A DNA stretch of 16,492 nt, taken from contig PAJB01000022.1 of NCBI GenBank assembly GCA_002710905.1, positions 61,185-77,676 of the forward strand, given 5' to 3'. The stretch is from Chloroflexota bacterium. Its GTDB lineage: Bacteria > Chloroflexota > Dehalococcoidia > UBA2979. Position numbers and translations under genes: made by a program. Below are positions 6,132 through 13,634 of the stretch, piece after piece. The notes below the pieces were generated by a model that had not been told where the DNA came from, did no database searches, and was given only the letters and a program-made list of their open reading frames with translations. Position 1 is the stretch's first letter; the number at the start of each line of letters is the position of its first letter.

Positions 6132-8901
6132 TTAATGTCCATTTTTCTATCAACAATGGGAGCTCTTGATTTTCTACCTTCATGAGATCAACATCATCCA
6201 ATGAGCTTTCAAACGCATGGCCATAACTTTTAGTTGATAACCTGCTATCTAATAATACAAAAATTCCTTTATCATTTGAGCCTCTAATCAATCGACCAAA
6301 CCCTTGTCTAAATTTTAATACAGCAGATGGAAGTTGATAATCAGGAAATGGATTATCTATGTTCATTGTGCTTGCCAATACAATAGGATCGCTTGGAACA
6401 CTGAAAGGCAAACGTGTCATAATAACACATTTTAAGTAATTATTCGGAATATCTACTCCATCCCAAAAAGATGCTGTACCCATCAAAACACTATTTGGGT
6501 TATCTTGAAATTTTCGTAATAATTGAAATGGTTGCCCATCAATACCTTGAGCTAAATAAACGACATCACTTTCATGATCGCCTGTTAATTTGTGATACGT
6601 TCTCTCTAATGTATCATTAGAAGTAAACAACACAAGACATTGCCCCTTTAAGAGTGTGGCAATTGAACTAATTGATTCAGCTAGATCATTAACATAGTCG
6701 TGATTGCTAGGTTCCGCTATATTTTTTATAGCAAGCGCTAAAACATTTGATTTATAATCATATGGTGACTTGATAGTAAGAGTTTTGGCATCTTGTAAGC
6801 CTATTTCTTCAGCAATAAACTTATAATCATAATTATTTCCTTTATAGGCTTTAAGAGTAGCACTCAGTGCGATAATTGCATTTTTTTCATTGTATACTAA
6901 TTTTTCAATTGATTGAGATATATCATTGGGTCTGACTATAAAACCAACATTATTCATAGAAGAAGTAAGGCAGATTAAATAATTTTTTTTATTTGGCAGC
7001 ATAGTATCTTCAATTAATGAGCACTTACTATCAAGCAAAAGTACAAAAGATTTTAATTTATTTTTATAGCTGTCATCCTTTATACTATTTGTTTCCAAAA
7101 TATTTAGATGACTATTAATTTTATTTGAAATTTTATTTAAATATGAAGCAATTTTTTTTGCTATATCAATGCTATCAAGCCATTGTTCATGAGATATAAG
7201 ACTGTTCACAATAGGAAGATCATGGTCGGTGGAATTAAAAAACTTAAGATTGCTAGTTAACTCATCAAAATTTGATTGTAAAGATTTGATTTGAGTTCTT
7301 AAAAAGGCAATAGCGTTTTCGCATTCAGCTTGGGTATCCTTTACAGACATTTCTAGAGATTTAGGGTCACTTCCAGCTAGTGAAGCGTCAAAAATCTTTT
7401 TTCTAAAGTCAAACATTGAAGCAATTATGTTCCTAGAAATATACTTCTGAATTTCTATTAGATTAATGGATTCTGCAAGTTGAGTAGCTGCTACATTATG
7501 TAATTGATGTGCTTCATCAAGAATTAAGTTATCAAAATGCGGTAATACATTTTCATTGTTAATGCTATTAGCAATTAAGAGAGAATGATTAATAATAATA
7601 ATATTGGAATCATCAGCAGCAGTACGAGCTTTATATAAAAAACATTGACCAAAAACATTATGTCTTTTTGAATTTTGCAAACAATCTGCATCATTAGCAT
7701 TAATAGCTAACCATAAAAACCGTTCTTTTTTATTAAGATTAATTTCAGAATAGTCACCGAATTTAGTCATTTCCATCCATACAGCAATTCGAGAATAAAA
7801 TCTAAACGTATCAGAATCAAGTTCATCTACCTGAGTAAGAATTTCTGCAAAGTAATTTAAGCAAAGATAGTTTTGTCTACCTTTTAAGACTGAAACACGA
7901 AAATCGCTGTAACTAGAGAGATCATTTACGAGCTCTTTGGCTAATTGATATTCCTTATTAAATAGTTGATTTTGTAGATTATTACGATGAGTCGATATAA
8001 CAACCTTTTCACCTCTATTTAATGAAAAGTGACAAGCAGCTAATAAATATGCAAGTGATTTACCTAATCCAGGTCCTGCTTCCGAAAGTAAGCGACCTCC
8101 ATTTTGCAATATGCTTAAGATTTCGTTTGATAGTTCAACTTGTCCTTCGCGATGCTCATACATTAATGGATATTTATTATCATGCAATTTTTCAAAGATG
8201 TCACTTAAGGAATAGTCGAATTCTATTTTGTCTATCTCAGGTATTTCTGAGTCATTTATATTATTTTTGAGGACTTTAAGCTGATCAAATTTATTACCTG
8301 TGGCAAATAATTCATTTGCATGAACTTCTTGATTAAAAAAAATTGATAAGTCAGAATTAGATCTTTCGGCAAGCAAGGAAATCATTAATTGGGATTTAAT
8401 ATCTAGCTCCCTGATCAATGTTTTTAATTTTATAAAAACATCTGCTGTAGCTTTTGCATCGCTTAATGCTTTGTGTGGGTTAGTATTGTCAATCTCTAAA
8501 TATGTAACTAAACTTGCCAAGCTATACGAACTTAAAGTTGGCAGTATAATCATTGCTAAATCTCGAGTATCGATTATTTGATTAGTAAAACGAATATTAT
8601 TTTCGTAGAGAAAGCCCATATCAAAACTAATAAATTGACCTACGATTGGCAATGTGTCGACAAAATCTACTAACCCCGGTTGTACTTCATCTAGGCTTGC
8701 AGCATTTGCAACATCACTATCAATAATCCCTGTTAACTTTGAAATATTATCAGGGATACTAATGCCAGGATTTACAAACGCAGAAAACTCATCAATAACA
8801 CTGTCGTCTCGAATTTTAACAGCGCCAATCTCAATGATCTTATCGTTAGCTGGATCCAGCCCAGTTGTTTCAAGGTCTAAGACAATATATTCATTAACCA
8901 T
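6121..8901 (-). CDS. dinG: DEDDh 3'-5' exonuclease fused to DinG-type superfamily 2 helicase
   Basis: A 926-residue fusion of an epsilon/DnaQ-like exonuclease and a DinG/XPD-like helicase, a form known in Firmicutes and Chloroflexota and expected to act in DNA repair. Exonuclease domain about 1-165: DLET (D9, E11), FD at 93-94 and HKALSD (H143, D148) give a full DEDDh set. Helicase about 250-926: Walker A AGPGLGKS at 275-282, DEAH box at 462-465, an SAT motif, GTASFWDGVDIP (motif V) and QGFGRLIRG at 866-874 (motif VI). In the Fe-S region only three of the usual four cysteines are evident (C347, C407, C420; see findings). The ATG is 19 bases after the PHP gene stop, without a clear Shine-Dalgarno site; upstream in-frame starts would add nothing before the exonuclease motif. 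Whether helicase, nuclease or both are active in the cell is inference. Confidence 0.93.
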   Translation of the reverse strand: MVNEYIVLDLETTGLDPANDKIIEIGAVKIRDDSVIDEFSAFVNPGISIPDNISKLTGIIDSDVANAASLDEVQPGLVDFVDTLPIVGQFISFDMGFLYENNIRFTNQIIDTRDLAMIILPTLSSYSLASLVTYLEIDNTNPHKALSDAKATADVFIKLKTLIRELDIKSQLMISLLAERSNSDLSIFFNQEVHANELFATGNKFDQLKVLKNNINDSEIPEIDKIEFDYSLSDIFEKLHDNKYPLMYEHREGQVELSNEILSILQNGGRLLSEAGPGLGKSLAYLLAACHFSLNRGEKVVISTHRNNLQNQLFNKEYQLAKELVNDLSSYSDFRVSVLKGRQNYLCLNYFAEILTQVDELDSDTFRFYSRIAVWMEMTKFGDYSEINLNKKERFLWLAINANDADCLQNSKRHNVFGQCFLYKARTAADDSNIIIINHSLLIANSINNENVLPHFDNLILDEAHQLHNVAATQLAESINLIEIQKYISRNIIASMFDFRKKIFDASLAGSDPKSLEMSVKDTQAECENAIAFLRTQIKSLQSNFDELTSNLKFFNSTDHDLPIVNSLISHEQWLDSIDIAKKIASYLNKISNKINSHLNILETNSIKDDSYKNKLKSFVLLLDSKCSLIEDTMLPNKKNYLICLTSSMNNVGFIVRPNDISQSIEKLVYNEKNAIIALSATLKAYKGNNYDYKFIAEEIGLQDAKTLTIKSPYDYKSNVLALAIKNIAEPSNHDYVNDLAESISSIATLLKGQCLVLFTSNDTLERTYHKLTGDHESDVVYLAQGIDGQPFQLLRKFQDNPNSVLMGTASFWDGVDIPNNYLKCVIMTRLPFSVPSDPIVLASTMNIDNPFPDYQLPSAVLKFRQGFGRLIRGSNDKGIFVLLDSRLSTKSYGHAFESSLDDVDLMKVENQELPLLIEKWTLNDN

Positions 8902-8920
8902 GATCTACTACGTTTGTTAA

Positions 8921-9613
8921 TTATCTCTCAGGCTGATATATCTCATACGTACCTTCTTCTTTATTTAACGACATTACATCTGTGTTTCCAGCATGTAATG
9001 CGTTAATTAATTCATCTTGTGAATTTATTTGAGAATTAATTCTAGTTGCATAATATCCTAATCCAGACAAGGAGTGTGCATCGGAGCCGCCTAAGATTGT
9101 TAAATCCAAATATTTTGCAACATCATATGCAAATTTATTTTCTTGAGGAGTATTACCGCCATTTGCAATTTCAACACCATGTACAAGCTTAAATACTTCC
9201 ATTTCAGATGCTTCTTCTGGTGACTTTTCAAATTTAGTTGCACCTTGGCGCATTGCAGTCACTTTGTCAAAAACATACCTAAAAGGATGTGCGATAAAAA
9301 TAAAACCTCCTATTTTATCAATCTCTTCTTTAAGTTTTTCAAGTTTATGTATCCCGCTAATATATTCTGTCAGGCCAAGGGCAACAACATGACCATAATC
9401 AGTAGCAACTTCAATGCTAAATGAACAAAAGAATTGTGGGTTATTTGCTTTATATTCTTCTATTTCATGCTTGTTCCAAACCTTGTCATGTTCGCATATA
9501 TTGATGCCGCTCATAGGCATGTCAGGTATCTCTGTTAACAATTCACTGGGATCAAGCATGCTGTCTGAAGAGTGTTTTTTTGTGTGAATATGCATGTCTA
9601 AAATTAAGCTCAT
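8921..9613 (-). CDS. PHP-domain metal-dependent phosphoesterase
   Basis: A stand-alone PHP-family hydrolase of 230 residues, with the domain covering nearly the entire chain. All metal-ligand motifs of the fold are visible: DMHIH (H8, H10), CEHD (H42), SIEV (E68), GHVVALG (H75), AHP (H109) and GGSDAH (D178, H180). Proteins of this type bind two or three metal ions and cleave phosphoester bonds; some, such as the RNase AM/TrpH group, trim RNA or hydrolyse 3',5'-bisphosphonucleotides, while others are histidinol phosphatases or polymerase proofreaders. The substrate here cannot be assigned: the region between H109 and D178 is not diagnostic to me, and no his genes are nearby. The ATG follows the small membrane-protein gene by 22 bases, and the exonuclease-helicase gene follows 19 bases after its stop, so a nucleic-acid or nucleotide substrate is a reasonable but unproven guess. 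Confidence 0.88.
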   Translation of the reverse strand: MSLILDMHIHTKKHSSDSMLDPSELLTEIPDMPMSGINICEHDKVWNKHEIEEYKANNPQFFCSFSIEVATDYGHVVALGLTEYISGIHKLEKLKEEIDKIGGFIFIAHPFRYVFDKVTAMRQGATKFEKSPEEASEMEVFKLVHGVEIANGGNTPQENKFAYDVAKYLDLTILGGSDAHSLSGLGYYATRINSQINSQDELINALHAGNTDVMSLNKEEGTYEIYQPER

Positions 9614-9635
9614 ATTATTTTATTCACTAAGATAT

Positions 9636-9848
9636 TTAAACTATTACAAAGACAAAAATAGTACTAATTAAAATACAAAAAACAAGTGTACTATGGATAA
9701 CAACGAAGAAAAACAGTGTAGCAGAAATATCCCTATTATTGCAAAAACTTCTAACTCTCTCTGATTTAATAAAAAACATTACTATAGGACCTAAGGTAAT
9801 CAAAAAAGAGGCGGCAGAAAAAATACTAACCAAAAAAAATATTTCCAT
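9636..9848 (-). CDS. Small membrane protein with two predicted transmembrane helices
   Basis: A 70-residue protein I do not recognise. Two hydrophobic stretches (about 2-27 and 44-70) are joined by a short polar loop, KSERVRSFCNNRD at 28-40, giving a hairpin in the cytoplasmic membrane. The basic loop suggests, by the positive-inside rule, that the loop is cytoplasmic and both ends face out. It lies between ispE (7 bases upstream) and the PHP gene (22 bases downstream) on the same strand, and AGGT sits five bases before its ATG as a weak ribosome site, which together support a real gene. The high A/T content makes hydrophobic codons frequent by chance, so conservation in relatives is needed for certainty. 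No function can be offered. Confidence 0.6.
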   Translation of the reverse strand: MEIFFLVSIFSAASFLITLGPIVMFFIKSERVRSFCNNRDISATLFFFVVIHSTLVFCILISTIFVFVIV

Positions 9849-9855
9849 TATATAC

Positions 9856-10710
9856 CTAAATTATTTGAGCAAAAAATGCTTGTATTTGTTGTTTTTGTAA
9901 ATTGGCTATTATTTGCTCAGAATCATTTTTATCATCTGCTAAACAATAAACTGTTGGGCCAGAGCCAGAAAGATGCAGTTTTTTTTGAATATATTGCTCT
10001 ATCTTTTGGTTAGCGAGGTATTGTTCTGGATATTCTCTTTTAATTATACTTTCGAAAGCATTATAGAATTTGTCATCCTCTGAAATAGCACCACTTGATT
10101 CATTTATAAAATTATTAGCATATTCACCTGTTGTCATATCTTGACTGATTGATTTAGAATACATTGTTTTTGTTTTGTCTAATGGTATGTTTGTAGTCAG
10201 CATCGGGATAATGACTATATTTGCTGTAAATTTATTTGATAATTTTGTAATCATCTCTCCTTTTCCTGTCACATGCGATATAAATGGATCTACAAAAAAA
10301 ATAGCATCATTACCAAATTGAGAAGCAATTTCTTTAATTTCAGGCTGAGATAAGTTTATGGACCATAAATCATTTAATCCCATAATGATATTTGTCAAGT
10401 TACTAGAGACGCCTCCTAATCCACCAGGAGAAGGAATGAGTTTATTAATATTAATAGTTACTGGAAAACTTTTTGTTGCTCGAGTAGCTAGTAAATCACA
10501 TATAGTTTTAATTTGAATTGTTGCATCTTCAAACGTACCATCATAATTACTATTAAAATTAACAGTATTTACTTTTGATTTCACTATGGTAATTTCATCG
10601 AATAATGATATAGGAGCCATAATTGATGAGATGTTATGAAATCCATCCTCCCTTTTGCCCAATAATTCAAGTACGAAATTTATCTTAGCTGGTGAGTGAA
10701 TTTTTAACAT
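9856..10710 (-). CDS. ispE: 4-diphosphocytidyl-2-C-methyl-D-erythritol kinase
   Basis: GHMP-family kinase that phosphorylates CDP-methylerythritol with ATP, the fourth step of the MEP pathway to isoprenoid precursors, in the cytoplasm. At 284 residues it has the usual length. Visible landmarks: SPAKIN with K9 near the N-terminus, REDGFH at 20-25, the glycine loop PGGLGGVSSN at 95-104, FGNDAIFF with D135 in the catalytic aspartate position, and LSGSGPTVY at 247-255. The glycine loop has valine at 101 where GLGGGSS is usual. The ATG overlaps the rsmA stop as TAATG, and AAGGA (10721-10725) sits ten bases upstream inside rsmA, so translation is probably coupled. rsmA-ispE adjacency is common in Actinobacteria, Firmicutes and relatives. 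It ends with TAG, one of the few non-TAA stops here. It implies the genome uses the MEP rather than the mevalonate route. Confidence 0.96.
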   Translation of the reverse strand: MLKIHSPAKINFVLELLGKREDGFHNISSIMAPISLFDEITIVKSKVNTVNFNSNYDGTFEDATIQIKTICDLLATRATKSFPVTININKLIPSPGGLGGVSSNLTNIIMGLNDLWSINLSQPEIKEIASQFGNDAIFFVDPFISHVTGKGEMITKLSNKFTANIVIIPMLTTNIPLDKTKTMYSKSISQDMTTGEYANNFINESSGAISEDDKFYNAFESIIKREYPEQYLANQKIEQYIQKKLHLSGSGPTVYCLADDKNDSEQIIANLQKQQIQAFFAQII

Positions 10711-11609
10711 TAGTATACATTCCTTAATTCACCAAGCATGACTGAAAATTCGTTTTTAAAGTATTTAGTTAGAGACACCCAGGAATCTAAGCTAATGTGC
10801 TGAGCTCTGGCCTTAGGTGATATGTTGCTAGCAAATAACATTTTATCAAGTTTGCTAGGGTTTATATCTAATGACATTTTGAAGACATTATGTATTTGCT
10901 TGCGTGGTGCTGAAAAACCAATTTTGATTACGCTCAGCAAATCGATAATAAATTCGTCATCGAACGTACTGTCTGGATAAGGAGTGATCGAAATCAAAGA
11001 AGAATTTACTTTTGGCATAGGCCAAAAAGCACTCGCTGGAACATCAAAATTTTTCTCTGCATTTCCATAAATTTGCACTAATAAAGAAAGGAATGATTCT
11101 TTTTTATCGCCACCAACAATTCTTTCAGCAAGTTCTTTTTGCGTCATAAGAACAATTTTAGTTGGCCTAGGATCTGCAAATAATAATTTTTGCAGGATTG
11201 GTTGTGTAATATAATAGGGAATATTCCCTGCAGCAATATACGGTGCAGATATCAATTTATCATCAAATAACTCAGCAATATCAGTCTGCATAATGTCTTT
11301 GCATAAAAATGTAACTTTTTGATCATGCTGAAGATTTTTCTTGGCAATGCTTATTAATGAATCATCGATCTCGACTGCCAAAACATTGCTTCCTTTTTGT
11401 ACTAATTCATGCGTTAAAGTGCCAGGACCGCTCCCAATTTCTAAAATAGACTGACCGTCAATGGAGTAACAAACATCTGCGATTTGTGACAAAATCATTT
11501 CATCAAATATGAAGTTTTGTCCTAATTCATGTTTTGGTTTAAATTTTAAAATATCGTCGCGAATATTTTTATTAACGATATCTATGTCAAGTTGAGCTCT
11601 TTTTTTCAT
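10710..11609 (-). CDS. rsmA: 16S rRNA dimethyladenosine transferase RsmA (KsgA)
   Basis: Transfers four methyl groups from S-adenosylmethionine to two adjacent adenines near the 3' end of 16S rRNA (A1518 and A1519 in E. coli), a late checkpoint in small-subunit assembly. The 299-residue protein shows the LGQNF motif (29-33), the SAM-binding loop LEIGSGPGTLT (56-66), the acidic VEID that follows the second strand, KDIMQTD, and the catalytic motif GNIPYY (128-133) with N129 as the expected target-base contact. The C-terminal helical domain contains SAPRKQ. Length is slightly above the usual 260-280 because of an N-terminal extension of about 20 residues. The ATG is two bases after the stop of the unknown gene upstream, with only a weak purine stretch before it, and its stop overlaps the ispE start by one base. 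Identity is secure from the motifs. Confidence 0.96.
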   Translation of the reverse strand: MKKRAQLDIDIVNKNIRDDILKFKPKHELGQNFIFDEMILSQIADVCYSIDGQSILEIGSGPGTLTHELVQKGSNVLAVEIDDSLISIAKKNLQHDQKVTFLCKDIMQTDIAELFDDKLISAPYIAAGNIPYYITQPILQKLLFADPRPTKIVLMTQKELAERIVGGDKKESFLSLLVQIYGNAEKNFDVPASAFWPMPKVNSSLISITPYPDSTFDDEFIIDLLSVIKIGFSAPRKQIHNVFKMSLDINPSKLDKMLFASNISPKARAQHISLDSWVSLTKYFKNEFSVMLGELRNVY

Positions 11610-11611
11610 TT

Positions 11612-12418
11612 CTATTTCTTCATAAATAATTCAATATCACTAACTAGCAAGCGTGCTTCAGTCATTGCTTCATCAGTGTTAGTTTGGTTAAAATTTGGCA
11701 AAAATACAATTGTGCCTTTAGGTAATTCTATAAGTCCTGCAATAAGAGACTCTGATTTAACAGTCGCAAGTAAAGGAGAAAAGCTTGAAATATGAGAAAT
11801 GATTTCTTGATTAAAATATGCTTGGTAAGCAATCTTGCTTGCATGATTACGTAATATATCTTGAAACATATTCTTGTTTGGATAATTATAATCATCCTCT
11901 GTCATGCTATTAAAACCACTACCCGGGACAATCATATCGGCAAATGCTATGCCTGCATCTAACTTAAAAAGAGAATATCGAGAAGTTGAAAAAATCTCAT
12001 CGGATGAATTAGGTTCGTTTTTTACAGATGATTGAGAAAATATATTTGAAAAAATTTTTAAAAAAATATTTTTTTTAGCAGGAACAGGTTCCTCTTCTAC
12101 CGATGAAATAATCATTTCAGGAACAGCATAGGTAATCAAGATTCCATCCATTTTTAAAAATTTGTCTATTTCATTTCTTCTTTGTTCAAGAATTTCATTG
12201 ATGTTACGTGCATTGTTTCCAGAAGGTTCTTGAATAACCTTCTCTCCAGATGCAGTATAAAATTCTTCTTCACCTTTAAGCAAATTTAAAATTGACTGTT
12301 CAAATCCCCATGGATGAAAAATAATAACATCATATTCGAATAACGATGGTGCGTTAAAAATGTCTTTATTGTCAATTGCTGCATTTGGTAAAGGATAGTG
12401 CAATGATAAGATGTGCAT
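11612..12418 (-). CDS. Uncharacterised 268-residue protein, possibly with a GATase-like or Rossmann-like fold
   Basis: I do not recognise a named family. The layout suggests an alpha/beta fold: a strand EYDVIIFHPWGF near the N-terminus, a helix then strand around RRNEIDKFLKMDGILITY, and a near-terminal GTIVFLPNF followed by a helix. Sequences with a 'DVIIxxP / RxxEIxxFLxxGG / GxIVxLP' rhythm occur in proteins with class I glutamine amidotransferase-like folds lacking a catalytic cysteine, but this is inference only; no Cys-His-Glu triad is seen. Residues about 110-145 look like a flexible polar insertion. ATG at 12418 is chosen over GTG at 12427 because GGTGA lies five bases before it; this leaves one base between it and the fabV stop. 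rsmA follows after two bases. No signal peptide or membrane segment. The tight packing implies co-translation with fabV and rsmA. Confidence 0.75.
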   Translation of the reverse strand: MHILSLHYPLPNAAIDNKDIFNAPSLFEYDVIIFHPWGFEQSILNLLKGEEEFYTASGEKVIQEPSGNNARNINEILEQRRNEIDKFLKMDGILITYAVPEMIISSVEEEPVPAKKNIFLKIFSNIFSQSSVKNEPNSSDEIFSTSRYSLFKLDAGIAFADMIVPGSGFNSMTEDDYNYPNKNMFQDILRNHASKIAYQAYFNQEIISHISSFSPLLATVKSESLIAGLIELPKGTIVFLPNFNQTNTDEAMTEARLLVSDIELFMKK

Positions 12419-12419
12419 C

Positions 12420-13631
12420 TTAATCACCTACATTCATAATTGAATATTCAGGATCTATCTCAACTTCTTTAGCATAATCAATTCCATCAACATTAAAGCC
12501 AAATATCTGATTAAAATCTTGCTTGTATTGTTCAAGGTCTATCATCGAAAGGTAATTAGTTTCTGTAAGTTCTTGCCATCTACTTTTTATCTCATTTTGT
12601 ATTTCGTCCTCAAGTTCGAAGTCATCAAGACGAATTAGCTGTTCGCTATCAACAACTGGCTCTCCAGTATGAAACTTTTTATCTTCAAAAAGACGAATAA
12701 TTTGATCTAAAGCATCTTCGTGTGTGTTGTTAGCTTTCATCAACTTAAATAACATCGATATGTATAATGGAACTCCCGGAATAGCAGATGAAGCCTGTGT
12801 AACAATAGCTTTATTGATGCTTACACGAGCTCTAGAATTTGCCAACAAAGAGCTGAGTTTTGAGTCAATAGTAGCAGCTGTAGCCTCAAGATTTTCTTTC
12901 GCTTTCCCAATTGTCCCAGTTCTATAAATTTTTTCAGTCACCTGCGGGCCAATGTAGCTAAAGGCGACGGTTTTAAAATGATCACTTAATAAGCTATGCT
13001 TTTCTAATAAATCAATCCATGCATGCCAATCTTCACCACCCATTACTTTGACTGTTGATTGCACTTCCTCATCAGTTGCCTGTGGTATTTCTACTTCTTC
13101 AAGCAAATGATTTTGTAAATTGATATTTTTTATAAATGCAGAATTGCTGATCGGTTTTAGGGTACTATTCCAAATTATATCACGTTTTTCGTCTATTCTT
13201 CTTGGTGCTGCAAGGCTGTACACTAATAAGTCAATTTTCCCATAGTTTGCTTTTAATCGCTCTATAACTGTTTGCTTAGTTAATTCACTAAATGCATCAC
13301 CATTGATGACTTGGAAACTTAAATCATTTGCTTCTGCGATCTTTATTAATTCACCTGAATTATACCAGCCGGCACTTCCTGTTTTCTTTTTGTTAGGAGC
13401 TCTTTCGAAGCATACTCCTAATGTATTTGCGTGAAAACCAAATAAAGAGACTATCGACGAAGCTAAACCATAACCCATACTTGATCCTAATATTAAAGCA
13501 TTTTGAACATTGCCGCCTTCAATGGAATTAGTTCGGTTAACTTGACTTGCAACAAGGGACTTTAATCCAGCTGGATGAGCAGATAAAGAGATAAATCCTC
13601 GCATTTTAGGTTGCACTACTTCAAGTGACAT
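12420..13631 (-). CDS. fabV: Enoyl-ACP / trans-2-enoyl-CoA reductase FabV
   Basis: NADH-dependent enoyl reductase that carries out the last reduction of each fatty-acid elongation cycle. It belongs to the FabV class, an enlarged short-chain dehydrogenase distinct from FabI, FabL and FabK and typically insensitive to triclosan. The 403 residues match the family throughout: KMRGFI near the N-terminus, nucleotide loop GSSMGYGLA at 49-57, FERAPNKKKTGSAGWYN, VYSLAAPRR at 137-145, VMGGEDW, the catalytic pair Y236 and K245 with the FabV-specific eight-residue spacing, and VTQASSAIPGVPLY. Length is normal (about 400), with a C-terminal tail of about 10-15 acidic residues. ATG at 13631 has AAGGA (13639-13643) seven bases upstream, inside the last codons of lepA. 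No other fatty-acid synthesis gene is in the window, so whether it is the sole enoyl reductase is unknown. Confidence 0.96.
   Translation of the reverse strand: MSLEVVQPKMRGFISLSAHPAGLKSLVASQVNRTNSIEGGNVQNALILGSSMGYGLASSIVSLFGFHANTLGVCFERAPNKKKTGSAGWYNSGELIKIAEANDLSFQVINGDAFSELTKQTVIERLKANYGKIDLLVYSLAAPRRIDEKRDIIWNSTLKPISNSAFIKNINLQNHLLEEVEIPQATDEEVQSTVKVMGGEDWHAWIDLLEKHSLLSDHFKTVAFSYIGPQVTEKIYRTGTIGKAKENLEATAATIDSKLSSLLANSRARVSINKAIVTQASSAIPGVPLYISMLFKLMKANNTHEDALDQIIRLFEDKKFHTGEPVVDSEQLIRLDDFELEDEIQNEIKSRWQELTETNYLSMIDLEQYKQDFNQIFGFNVDGIDYAKEVEIDPEYSIMNVGD
12424..12428 (-). promoter_or_regulatory. Shine-Dalgarno site GGTGA inside the end of fabV
   Basis: GGTGA, part of the full anti-16S complement AGGAGGTGA, lies five bases before the ATG at 12418. 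It overlaps the GTG codon at 12427, making that codon part of the ribosome site rather than the start. It is embedded in the last codons of fabV, suggesting coupled translation. Confidence 0.55.
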
Positions 13632-13634
13632 TAT

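Noticed and set aside
6121..9613. PHP phosphoesterase plus DinG helicase as a defence module
   Set aside because: DinG occurs with type IV CRISPR and PHP proteins occur in some defence loci, but there are no cas genes, repeats, or accessory features here; the neighbours are housekeeping genes and the fusion is the ordinary exonuclease-DinG form.
8921..9613. Naming the PHP protein as histidinol phosphatase (hisK)
   Set aside because: PHP metal motifs are shared by many enzymes, the protein is shorter than typical HisK, and no histidine biosynthesis genes are nearby.
12425..12427. GTG at 12427 as start of the unknown gene after fabV
   Set aside because: The codon is part of a good GGTGA ribosome site for the ATG at 12418, and it has no comparable site of its own.
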